DNA of 38,774 nt from Deltaproteobacteria bacterium (GTDB lineage: Bacteria; Desulfobacterota; Dissulfuribacteria; Dissulfuribacterales; QOAL01). Positions 1 through 7,064 of this stretch are shown here, in pieces (position 1 is the first letter of the stretch; each line of letters opens with the position of its first letter). The position numbers and the translations under genes were made by a program. The stretch spans positions 1-38,774 of the forward strand of contig JALWYO010000114.1 of assembly GCA_026992735.1 (NCBI GenBank), in the 5' to 3' direction. The notes below the pieces were generated by a model, which did not search any database, had not been told where the DNA came from, and saw only the letters and a list, made by a program, of their open reading frames with translations.

Positions 1-299
1 GCTGAGCAACATGGCATCAAAGATGAAGGCTCTTGCCAAACAAGATAAAAGATTGCTGATAGAATCAGAGAACAGTGAAGACAATCGCCCAGCATGTAGT
101 TCTTTTTTTCATAACCTGTTCCGTTTTACCTCCAAGGTCAGCAGACAGGTGATAAGGTTTTTCAGGTATTGTTTCTTAAAAACAATGGATTACGGGCTAA
201 TAGAGGCCGAATTATGGCCAATACTAAGGCGGTATCTATGAATGTTTTCGGACACCGTTGTCCAAAATCGTTAGCCCTGATTTATTGAGAAGTTACGGA
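1..299. other. No gene recognised; small hairpin beyond prmC
   Basis: I find no convincing gene here. A 76-codon open frame (11-241, plus) has no ribosome binding site and resembles nothing I know. About 35 bases beyond the prmC stop lies an inverted repeat at roughly 244-265: GGACA, a four-base loop, TGTCC, with A/T-rich arms extending it. It has no clear T-tract on either strand, so calling it a terminator would be a guess. Confidence 0.4.
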
Positions 300-1163
300 T
301 TATACTGTAGCGGCAACTATTCTTTCATGGCCGGACAGATCCTTTCTGACAAAAACCCTACTGTAGCGTCCCGTGGCAATGACAAAATCCACTGTATTGC
401 TTGCCTGATCCCAGCCTGTTTCACAGATGACCAAGCCACCGGAAGAGAGATGCTTCCATGCCTTGGAAAAGATGGTTCTTATGGCTGCGTATCCATCGTT
501 TCTATCAAATAATGCAAGATCTGGCTCGAACCGCACAACATCCTGCGGCAACATGGACTTGTCTGCAGGGCTTATGTATGGAGGGTTGGCAGCAATCAGG
601 TCAAAGCGTGCTGTTTCAGCAAAAGCATCAAACCAGTCCGCACATAACATGCATGCCATATTCTGATTCTTCAGCATCCGCAGGACATTTACCCTGGCCA
701 CCCTCAATGCGGCCAGGGACTTGTCTGTAAGGACTACATGAGCACCAGGAAATTCCAGGGCAAAGGTGATACCGATGCATCCCGTGCCTGTGCCAAGGTC
801 CAGAATATGTGCAGGTCTTATGCTGGAATCCTGGAACCATGCAAGAGCTGTCTCGATTATCAGCTCTGTCTCAGGCCTTGGGACAAGGGTTGAACGATTG
901 CAGGCAAAGGACCTTGACCAGAACTCTTTTTCGCCAGTTATATAGGCAACAGGCTCCCGGTCATTCCTGCGCTGTACCAGGGCATCAAAAAGCCTGGCCT
1001 GGTCTGGTGTCAAGACATGCTCAGGATGGGTGAAAAGAAATGCCCTCGGCACTGACAGGCAGTGGCAGAGAAGGGCCTGCGCATCCAGTTCCGGGGTATC
1101 TGTCCCATGTTTTTTAAGGATTTCTGTGGCCCTGAAAAGGACCTGGCGTATGGTCTCAGGCAA
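300..1163 (-). CDS. prmC: Peptide chain release factor N5-glutamine methyltransferase PrmC (HemK)
   Basis: PrmC methylates the glutamine of the GGQ motif in release factors RF1 and RF2, using S-adenosylmethionine, in the cytoplasm. The SAM-binding motif [10 protein letters not shown] and the catalytic NPPY (in AANPPYISP) are present. The open frame reaches back to a TTG at 1229, but family similarity begins at [13 protein letters not shown], just after an in-frame TTG at 1163. That start gives 287 residues, the usual size, and overlaps the end of prfA by 8 bases, as expected for translational coupling. There is no ATG start in the region. Starts at 1220 or 1229 (also TTG, with GGATGAG upstream) are possible. 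The gene follows prfA, whose product is its substrate, as in many bacteria. Function is secure; the start is not. Confidence 0.93.
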   Translation of the reverse strand: MPETIRQVLFRATEILKKHGTDTPELDAQALLCHCLSVPRAFLFTHPEHVLTPDQARLFDALVQRRNDREPVAYITGEKEFWSRSFACNRSTLVPRPETELIIETALAWFQDSSIRPAHILDLGTGTGCIGITFALEFPGAHVVLTDKSLAALRVARVNVLRMLKNQNMACMLCADWFDAFAETARFDLIAANPPYISPADKSMLPQDVVRFEPDLALFDRNDGYAAIRTIFSKAWKHLSSGGLVICETGWDQASNTVDFVIATGRYSRVFVRKDLSGHERIVAATV

Positions 1164-2233
1164 CCTTGTCGGCCTGGGGAGATTCAGAGGCCAGCGCCTC
1201 TGCCTGGAAATGGGTTCCAAGAGGTTCAATTATCTCATCCAGATTTCCCTGCATAATATCTTCCAGGCGGTAAATGGTAAGACCTATGCGGTGATCTGTT
1301 ATTCGACCCTGGGGGAAATTGTAGGTCCTGATTCTTTCGCTCCTGTCTCCGGTACCCACGATTGTGCGGCGTTCCTGAGACTGCTGCGCCTGCTGCTCCC
1401 TCTGCTTGAGTTCCAGCAGCCAGGACCTTCATCGCCTTTGACTTGTTTTTATGTTGGCTTCTCTCGTCCTGGCACTGCACCACCAGCCCGGTTGGAACAT
1501 GCGTAATTCTGACAGCAGATTCGGTCTTGTTCACATGTTGACCTCCTGCACCAGAGGCCCTGTAAACATCTATCCTCAGATCAGATGGATTTATATCCAC
1601 ATCTACTTCATCTGCTTCAGGCAGTACGGCCACTGTAACAGCAGAGGTATGAATACGGCCCTGAGTCTCTGTCTCCGGTACTCTCTGCACCCTGTGAGTA
1701 CCGCTTTCATATTTCAGCCTACTGTAAACCTTGTCACCGCTTATAAGGGCAATTATCTCCTTGAAACCTCCAATGCCTGTCTCATGAGACGACAGGATCT
1801 CAACTTTCCAGCCCTTCTTTTCAGCATACCTGCTGTACATGCGGAAAAGATCGGCAACGAAAAGAGCGGCCTCTTCACCACCTGTACCCGCCCTGATCTC
1901 CAGGAGTATATTCCGCTCATCATTGGGGTCCTTTGGCAGAAGAAGAAGCTTCAGCCTCTCCTTCAGATCATCGGACTCCCTAGTCAGTTCATCGATTTCG
2001 TCCTTTGCAAGCTCCCTGATCTCGGGGTCCTTGTCGTTAAGCATCAGCCTGTTTTCTTCAAGCTGCTCCTCTACATGACGAAACCGCTCGTATGCCTTTA
2101 CAATTTCATCAAGGTCGGCATGTTCCTTTGCCGCATTCCTGAAGCGTTTCTGATCCTTTATAATTTCAGGATTGCTGAGTTCTTTCTCAAGGTCGTAAAA
2201 CCTTTTCTGTATACCTTCAAGCCTTTGAAACAT
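1156..2233 (-). CDS. prfA: Peptide chain release factor 1, frameshifted near the C-terminus
   Basis: RF1 recognises UAA and UAG stop codons and triggers peptidyl-tRNA hydrolysis. The codon-recognition PxT motif is PET at residues 186-188 and the catalytic GGQ is at 230-232; the N-terminal coiled coil is intact. After KAMKVL (residue 271) the original frame runs into nonsense and stops at 1235. The family C-terminus ([17 protein letters not shown], then YNFPQGR) continues in the +1 frame to a TGA at 1156. The break lies at about 1415-1422. One base separates the codons for KVL and LLELK where nine are expected, which fits an 8-base deletion. The start is an ATG at 2233. RF1 is essential, so this is either an assembly or sequencing error or a real lesion. 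The neighbours rpmE and prmC look intact. Confidence 0.93.
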
Positions 2234-2388
2234 TGGCGAATATTACCTGCATACTGACAATTCTGTTATTCTTTCCATCTCTTTTATAAAAGATATTATA
2301 AGTTTGACGCTTTTGAAAGCGCATGAAACGTCCAGCCTGCTGCTAATGTCCGGCAACGCAGAAATACTGTTCTCTGCAAACAGACAGG

Positions 2389-2607
2389 TTACTGCTTTGC
2401 GTTTTCCAGGGTGTTGCCATATTTCTTACGGAACTTCTCAACCCTGCCGGCAGTATCCACCAGCTTCTGCTTTCCTGTAAAAAATGGATGGCACTGGGAA
2501 CAGATTTCAACCTTGATATTTTTGACAGTTGAGCCTACCTGGAACTCATTTCCGCAGGCACACTTTACAGTTGCGAGATGGTACTCTGGATGTATTCCCT
2601 TTTTCAT
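2389..2607 (-). CDS. rpmE: 50S ribosomal protein L31, zinc-binding type
   Basis: This is a small ribosomal protein of 72 residues. It begins [20 protein letters not shown], the usual L31 start. The cysteines CAC and CSQC form the zinc site of the C+ (zinc-containing) L31 class. The open frame extends 16 codons further upstream, but the ATG at 2607 is preceded by GAGGAG at good spacing and matches the family start, so the longer form is rejected. It lies between rho and prfA, a conserved arrangement. A good candidate promoter sits about 100 bases upstream (2710-2739), leaving room for a leader. Confidence 0.95.
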   Translation of the reverse strand: MKKGIHPEYHLATVKCACGNEFQVGSTVKNIKVEICSQCHPFFTGKQKLVDTAGRVEKFRKKYGNTLENAKQ

Positions 2608-2709
2608 AATTATTATCTCCTCTTTCTCAAAAATAAATCCTTTAAAACCCTGCACACAGAAGCCTGTTTAACATTTCATGTCAACGCATCTGTCAGGATG
2701 CGGCATCCC

Positions 2710-2739
2710 TTTATAAAAAACATGTGGCATTATAGTCAA
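2710..2739 (-). promoter_or_regulatory. Candidate sigma-70 promoter for rpmE-prfA-prmC
   Basis: On the minus strand TTGACT (2739-2734) and TATAAA (2715-2710) are separated by 18 bases, close to the sigma-70 consensus. Transcription would start near 2703, giving a leader of about 95 bases before the rpmE ATG. The leader begins with a small hairpin, GCATC, six-base loop, GATGC, at about 2686-2701. L31 leader RNAs that respond to the protein are known in other phyla; whether this is one is unproven. Confidence 0.55.
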
Positions 2740-2858
2740 GCTTTTGATGAGCAACTGCCTACACAGCAAGCAATTACACAAACTTCACTAACCCTGGAGG
2801 GATAAATTGCATTTATCTTAATACAACTGTTTGGTTTGTAGATTTATCAGGGCTGCGA

Positions 2859-4229
2859 TCACCTGTTCATTGAGGCCAGGAACTCGGCATTGTTCTCCGT
2901 GCCTTTCATCTTGTCGATGAGAAACTCCATGCTGTCAATAGGATTGAGCGGAGAAAGAAGCTTTCTGAGTATCCAGACACGGTTAAGCACCTCTGGCGGC
3001 AGAAGAAGCTCCTCCTTTCTGGTGCCGGAACGGTTGATATCCAGCGAAGGGAAGATCCTTTTTTCCGTCAGTTTTCTGTCAAGATGGATTTCCATGTTGC
3101 CGGTACCCTTGAACTCCTCGAATATGACCTCATCCATCCTGCTGCCGGTATCTATGAGCGCAGTTGCAATGATGGTCAGGCTGCCACCCTCTTCAATATT
3201 TCTGGCAGCACCAAAAAACCTTTTAGGCCTGTGCAGAGCATTGGAATCCACGCCTCCCGAGAGTATCTTGCCGCTTGGCGGGACTACAGTATTGTAAGCC
3301 CTGGCAAGCCTTGTGATACTGTCCAGCAGGATGACCACGTCCTTTTTATGCTCCACCAGGCGCTTGGCCTTTTCAATCACCATCTCCGAGACCTGAACGT
3401 GTCTCTGGGCAGGTTCGTCAAAGGTGGAACTGATAACCTCTGCCTTGACGGAGCGCTGCATGTCAGTAACCTCTTCAGGCCGTTCATCAATAAGCAACAC
3501 TATCAGGAATACTTCGGGATGATTAAATGATATGGAATTCGCAATGGACTGCAGGAGCATGGTCTTGCCTGTCCTGGGAGGTGCGACTATCAGACCTCTC
3601 TGCCCCTTTCCTATGGGTGTCATCAGGTCCATTATCCTGCCGCCAAGGTTTTCCGGAACGGTCTCGAGCCGCAGGTGCTCCTCTGGATAAAGAGGGGTAA
3701 GGTTGTCAAACAGGACCCTTTCAAATGCTCTGTCTGGCGGATCAAAGTTAAGAGACTCTACCTTTAGAAGGGCAAAATACCGCTCTCCCTCCTTCGGAGG
3801 GCGTATCTGCCCGGAGATGGTATCCCCTGTGCTCAGATTGAACCTTCTTATCTGGGACGGCGAAACATATATATCATCCGGGCCAGGCAGGTAATTATAA
3901 TCAGGGCTTCTTAAAAACCCGAAGCCATCCTGTAGTATTTCAAGAACCCCGTTGCCATAAACCCTTCCCTTCTGGTCTGCCTGGGCCTTAAGTATACTGA
4001 AGATTACATCCTGCTTTTTCCTGGCATGCGTGGCATCAATACCAAGGCCCTGGGCTACCTTGTAAAGCTCGGTTACGCTTTTCTTTTTCAGTTCATCAAG
4101 AAAAAGGGTTTGAGGGGGATTGACGTTTTCCCGGTTGTCCTTCCTGTTGAAACTGGAATTGCCGGAAGACCTGCCGGAAAATTTTTCGTCAGATGTCTCC
4201 TTTTTGTTATTTTTGATGCGCCTGGCCAT
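2859..4229 (-). CDS. rho: Transcription termination factor Rho
   Basis: Rho is the hexameric RNA-dependent ATPase and helicase that ends transcription. The 456-residue protein has a short, polar, low-complexity N-terminal extension (about residues 1-40, rich in Asn, Ser, Lys). It is followed by the Rho_N helical domain (about 43-85), the RNA-binding cold-shock-like domain with [14 protein letters not shown] (from 101), and the RecA-like ATPase domain with Walker A APPRTGKT (216-223) and the conserved [13 protein letters not shown] segment. The start is the ATG at 4229. Its GAGG ribosome binding site sits in the loop of a weak A/U-rich hairpin (TCAAAA...TTTTGA) that ends next to the start codon and could modulate initiation, an inference only. 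It is the first gene of the rho-rpmE-prfA-prmC cluster. Confidence 0.97.
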   Translation of the reverse strand: MARRIKNNKKETSDEKFSGRSSGNSSFNRKDNRENVNPPQTLFLDELKKKSVTELYKVAQGLGIDATHARKKQDVIFSILKAQADQKGRVYGNGVLEILQDGFGFLRSPDYNYLPGPDDIYVSPSQIRRFNLSTGDTISGQIRPPKEGERYFALLKVESLNFDPPDRAFERVLFDNLTPLYPEEHLRLETVPENLGGRIMDLMTPIGKGQRGLIVAPPRTGKTMLLQSIANSISFNHPEVFLIVLLIDERPEEVTDMQRSVKAEVISSTFDEPAQRHVQVSEMVIEKAKRLVEHKKDVVILLDSITRLARAYNTVVPPSGKILSGGVDSNALHRPKRFFGAARNIEEGGSLTIIATALIDTGSRMDEVIFEEFKGTGNMEIHLDRKLTEKRIFPSLDINRSGTRKEELLLPPEVLNRVWILRKLLSPLNPIDSMEFLIDKMKGTENNAEFLASMNR

Positions 4230-4373
4230 TCAAAATACCTCGATATTTTTTGATATATTTTTCAACTTAGGGGATAAAAAACAGAAAAAAATAGCTATTA
4301 CCGTCCTAATCAGGGATAGTCGTTCCAAGCCATACCTTTTTACTGTGTGGAAAAAGGGAAGCTCTGATGATTC

Positions 4374-4500
4374 AATAATTCATTAAGTATAATCTCTCAA
4401 AAAGTCTAACCTGGCAAAGGCTGCCGCAATAAGCAAATATTTTCGAGCAGCTATGGCTCATTTGGACAACTTTTCAAGAGAATATCACTTAATGAATATT
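4374..4500. repeat. Long imperfect inverted repeat in the panE-rho spacer
   Basis: The 374-base gap between panE and rho (4230-4603) holds no gene. Near its middle, ATTCATTAAGT (4378-4388) is exactly inverted as ACTTAATGAAT (4487-4497). The similarity extends inward through about 32 bases per arm at roughly 75% identity, with one indel. The unit of about 120 bases could fold into one long hairpin. It may be a decayed miniature transposable element. I see no clear target duplication and no second copy in the window. The rho promoter should lie in this gap, but no box pair stands out. Confidence 0.6.
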
Positions 4501-4603
4501 CGTGGAATATCTTATGTTGATAGTCTGGATTGGGTTAGTCGTTCAGACATCATTGACTATTGCCTTATATAGCCACCTGAAATGCCTGCGTCAACATCTT
4601 TTT

Positions 4604-5596
4604 TCAACCAGCGCGGGAACTGTCCACATCTTTATCAGCCAGCTCGAACAAGCCTGAAAACTGGCCCCATCCTGCACGCGAATGAAATTCAACCAGCTGT
4701 GTGAGCATCTCGTTAACAGGGGCAGACATGCCAAGTCTTAGGGCCTTTTCAGCGACTGCGCCGGTTATAAACCCTATCTCTGTAGGCCTGCCATTGAGCC
4801 TGTCCTGGAGCATTGACGATATATTTTCTCCTGTCTTTACACAGACCTCTCTAACCATCTCCAGAACCTCTGATATGTCCATACCCAGATCGATGCCTGA
4901 AGCCTTTACTATGCCAAAGGCCTCGGCCACCGCCATCTCCTGGAGCCTCCGTGTCTGTGAAAAGTCCAAGAGAGCGCCATTTCTCAAGCCAGTCAGCGCT
5001 GTCAACGGATTGATTCCCACGTTTACTAGCAACTTACGCCACAAGTAGGGATAAATATCGTTCACCACTGAAGTATTGAAACCTGCCTTGTTGAAGATCT
5101 CTGCCAGTTCATCCAGCCTATGCATAGATGAGCTGTCAGGGTGATGAGGACCTATTACAGTGGGACCACTACCGGCATGACGCACCACGCCTGGGGATAC
5201 CAAGTTTGCTCCATGCGTTGTGGTTCCAAGAAATATGTTTTCTGCAGGCACAGCTTCCCCAAGTATATCAGCAGCCCCAATCCCGTTCTGGAGGCTGAGC
5301 ACCATAGTCTCTGAAGAGCATAGTCTTCGGACCGCAGGGATGGTAGACCTTGTCTGGTGTGCCTTTACAAATACCAAGACAAAGTCCGCCGGGACAAGCG
5401 GCTCCAGCTTGGTTGCTACAGGGGGATGCGCATCAATAACCCGGTCTTTTTCGAGCAACCGGAGACCGTTAGCATTGAGAAAATGCGCACGCTCCTCCCT
5501 GTAGTCCAACAAAGAGACATCCTGTGAGGCATCATGGAGCATTACTGAAAAAAGTATGCCAAGCGCTCCAGGGCCTATTACTGTGAACCTTGCCAT
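4604..5596 (-). CDS. panE: 2-dehydropantoate 2-reductase family protein (ketopantoate reductase)
   Basis: The family reduces ketopantoate to pantoate with NADPH in pantothenate and coenzyme A synthesis. The N-terminal Rossmann fold shows GPGALG (residues 8-13). The C-terminal helical domain carries the catalytic lysine region YLWRKLLVNVGINPLTAL and the conserved RPTEIGFITG with its glutamate. At 330 residues it is slightly longer than typical (about 300). The start is the ATG at 5596, preceded by CAGG at a rather long distance. It stands alone, in the same direction as rho but separated by 374 bases, so it is probably transcribed separately. PanE-like paralogues of uncertain substrate are common, and no other pantothenate gene is nearby, so the exact substrate is inferred. 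Confidence 0.85.
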   Translation of the reverse strand: MARFTVIGPGALGILFSVMLHDASQDVSLLDYREERAHFLNANGLRLLEKDRVIDAHPPVATKLEPLVPADFVLVFVKAHQTRSTIPAVRRLCSSETMVLSLQNGIGAADILGEAVPAENIFLGTTTHGANLVSPGVVRHAGSGPTVIGPHHPDSSSMHRLDELAEIFNKAGFNTSVVNDIYPYLWRKLLVNVGINPLTALTGLRNGALLDFSQTRRLQEMAVAEAFGIVKASGIDLGMDISEVLEMVREVCVKTGENISSMLQDRLNGRPTEIGFITGAVAEKALRLGMSAPVNEMLTQLVEFHSRAGWGQFSGLFELADKDVDSSRAG

Positions 5597-5727
5597 AACA
5601 TGATTACCTGAAATTTATATACAAAAATAATCTGTTATTACAATCAGTTAAATTTACATCCCGGACAGCTCACAGGGCCTCTTCAAGACCTGACCCAGTT
5701 GCCTGCGAGAGTAACAGATTGTTTATC

Positions 5728-5756
5728 TTGACACCGCCTTATACTCCTATTACAGA
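5728..5756 (+). promoter_or_regulatory. Weak candidate promoter in the panE/CBS divergent gap
   Basis: The divergent gap 5597-5938 (342 bases) contains no gene. A perfect TTGACA (5728-5733) is followed, after 17 bases, by TACAGA, a poor -10 box. It would give a 5' leader of roughly 175 bases before the CBS-ACT gene. The region is A/T-rich further on, so other promoters are possible. Confidence 0.3.
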
Positions 5757-5938
5757 ATGCAAATCTTAATAACTTTGTTGTTAAAATACAAAATATGGGG
5801 GTTTGCCAATGGCCTTACGCGCCTGGCTCCCCAGTACATGGATCGGCAACAGGAGATCCAGTTATAAAATCATCGTATTTACAGTTTCATTAGTACCATA
5901 TAAAATAGATATCCAAAACTTTATCCAGGAGGCAATCC

Positions 5939-6622
5939 ATGCTTGTAAAGGAATGGATGGCTACAAAGCCAATTGTTGTAGATGAAAACACTTCCATCAT
6001 GAAGGCAACACAAATCATGAAGGAAAACAATATAAGGCGTATCCCAGTGGTCAGAGACGGGCACCTTATCGGCATTATCAGCGACAGGGACATTAAGGAA
6101 GCTGCCCCATCCAAGGCAACCACCTTGGACGTGCACGAACTGTACTATCTCCTTTCAGAAATAAAGGTCAAAGACATTATGACCCCGGATCCCATCACCC
6201 TGAAAGAAGATGATTCCGTTGAAAAGGCTGCTGTGATAATGCTTGAAAACCGGATTTCCGGAATGCCCATTGTTGATAATGATTATCACGTGGTCGGCAT
6301 CATTACGGAAACAGATGTTTTCAAAGTCATGGTCAGCATAACAGGGGCCTACAGGAGCCCTATACAGCTTGCCTTTGACATGGAAGATCGCCCTGGATCC
6401 CTTAACAAACTGCTCAACGCGATACGGGAACTCGGGGGCAGGATTGTCAGCGTACTGACATCACACGAGCACATGCCTGTAGGCAGGAGAGAGGTTTACA
6501 CCCGCCTGAAGGACATGCCTGATCAGGAGTTAAACAAACTCGTAGATTCCCTTAAAAAGGACTTTAAGATACTCTTCGTGATAAAGGAAGACCTTTCCAA
6601 CATCCCAAGAAAGAGAAAATAA
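5939..6622 (+). CDS. CBS-CBS-ACT domain protein (AcuB-like)
   Basis: This is a 227-residue cytoplasmic protein made of regulatory ligand-binding domains only. Two CBS repeats form a Bateman module: the first around residues 1-60 (VKEWMATKPIVVDENTSIM and GIISDRDI), the second around 76-132 (VKDIMTPDPITLKEDDSV and GIITETDVFK). An ACT-like domain follows (about 140-215, starting IQLAFDMEDRPGSLNKLL). CBS pairs usually bind adenosine nucleotides and ACT domains amino acids, so a role sensing energy or amino-acid state is likely, though the target is unknown. The architecture resembles AcuB of Bacillus. The ribosome binding site is CAGGAGG, 6-7 bases before the ATG. A MITE-like element begins about 30 bases after the stop. 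Confidence 0.88.
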   Translation: MLVKEWMATKPIVVDENTSIMKATQIMKENNIRRIPVVRDGHLIGIISDRDIKEAAPSKATTLDVHELYYLLSEIKVKDIMTPDPITLKEDDSVEKAAVIMLENRISGMPIVDNDYHVVGIITETDVFKVMVSITGAYRSPIQLAFDMEDRPGSLNKLLNAIRELGGRIVSVLTSHEHMPVGRREVYTRLKDMPDQELNKLVDSLKKDFKILFVIKEDLSNIPRKRK

Positions 6623-6652
6623 TCCCAACAAACAAAATAAAATAAACATCAT

Positions 6653-6813
6653 GGGGTAAGCGTTCACAAGGCACCGCATCTGCTGTGTTGGCGGGCGCTT
6701 GAAGTACAGGAAGTACGACTGCGCGCCCGCCGCCTTACATCTGCGGCACCCTGTAAACGCTTACAGAATGGGATTATATACACTAAAGCCCATTGGAACC
6801 TGTGATCAGTTAC
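6653..6813 (+). mobile_element. MITE-like element, copy 1 (IS66-type ends, 8-bp target duplication)
   Basis: This 161-base non-coding element contains a 109-base imperfect palindrome (6656-6764, GTAAGCG ... CGCTTAC) with a G/C-rich stem, plus a 49-base tail ending in GATCAGTTAC. It is flanked by a perfect 8-base direct repeat, AACATCAT (6645-6652 and 6814-6821). A second copy lies inverted at 16660-16816, with the same 109-base palindrome length and about 90% identity by eye. Ends reading GTAA/TTAC and 8-base target duplications are features of the IS66 family, so this is probably a non-autonomous derivative. No transposase is in the window. The rest of the gap to 7064 has no gene and no convincing promoter. 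Confidence 0.8.
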
Positions 6814-7064
6814 AACATCATAGGTCACTTGGATATTGAAAGGCCTGTCCAGCCCGATATCCGGCCCTGTTCCATTCCCGTCATTAACTCTTTCCGCGTT
6901 TCTTCATTAATATATTCTGACTGCCAAAGGATTCACCCATACCGGCAATGGCAGCGAAAGCTGGGCATTGACCTGGCCCGTTATCTCTTAAATATGCAAA
7001 TACAAATTGGCATATCTCCCTTGAATAATGTAACATTGAACAAATTCATGGGAGGTGTGGAGAC

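Noticed and set aside
11-241. 76-codon open frame at the left end
   Set aside because: No ribosome binding site or recognisable similarity; could be chance.
1411-1425. Programmed frameshifting as an explanation for the prfA break
   Set aside because: Programmed shifts are known for RF2 at an in-frame stop; there is no stop or slippery signal here, and a +1 shift would still leave three residues missing.
1451-2257. 268-codon plus-strand open frame antisense to prfA
   Set aside because: It is the complement of a conserved gene, has no ribosome binding site and no family resemblance.
7000-7064. Sigma-54 promoter upstream of the AAA+ gene
   Set aside because: TGGCATATCTCCCTTGA has the wrong spacing between the GG and GC positions.
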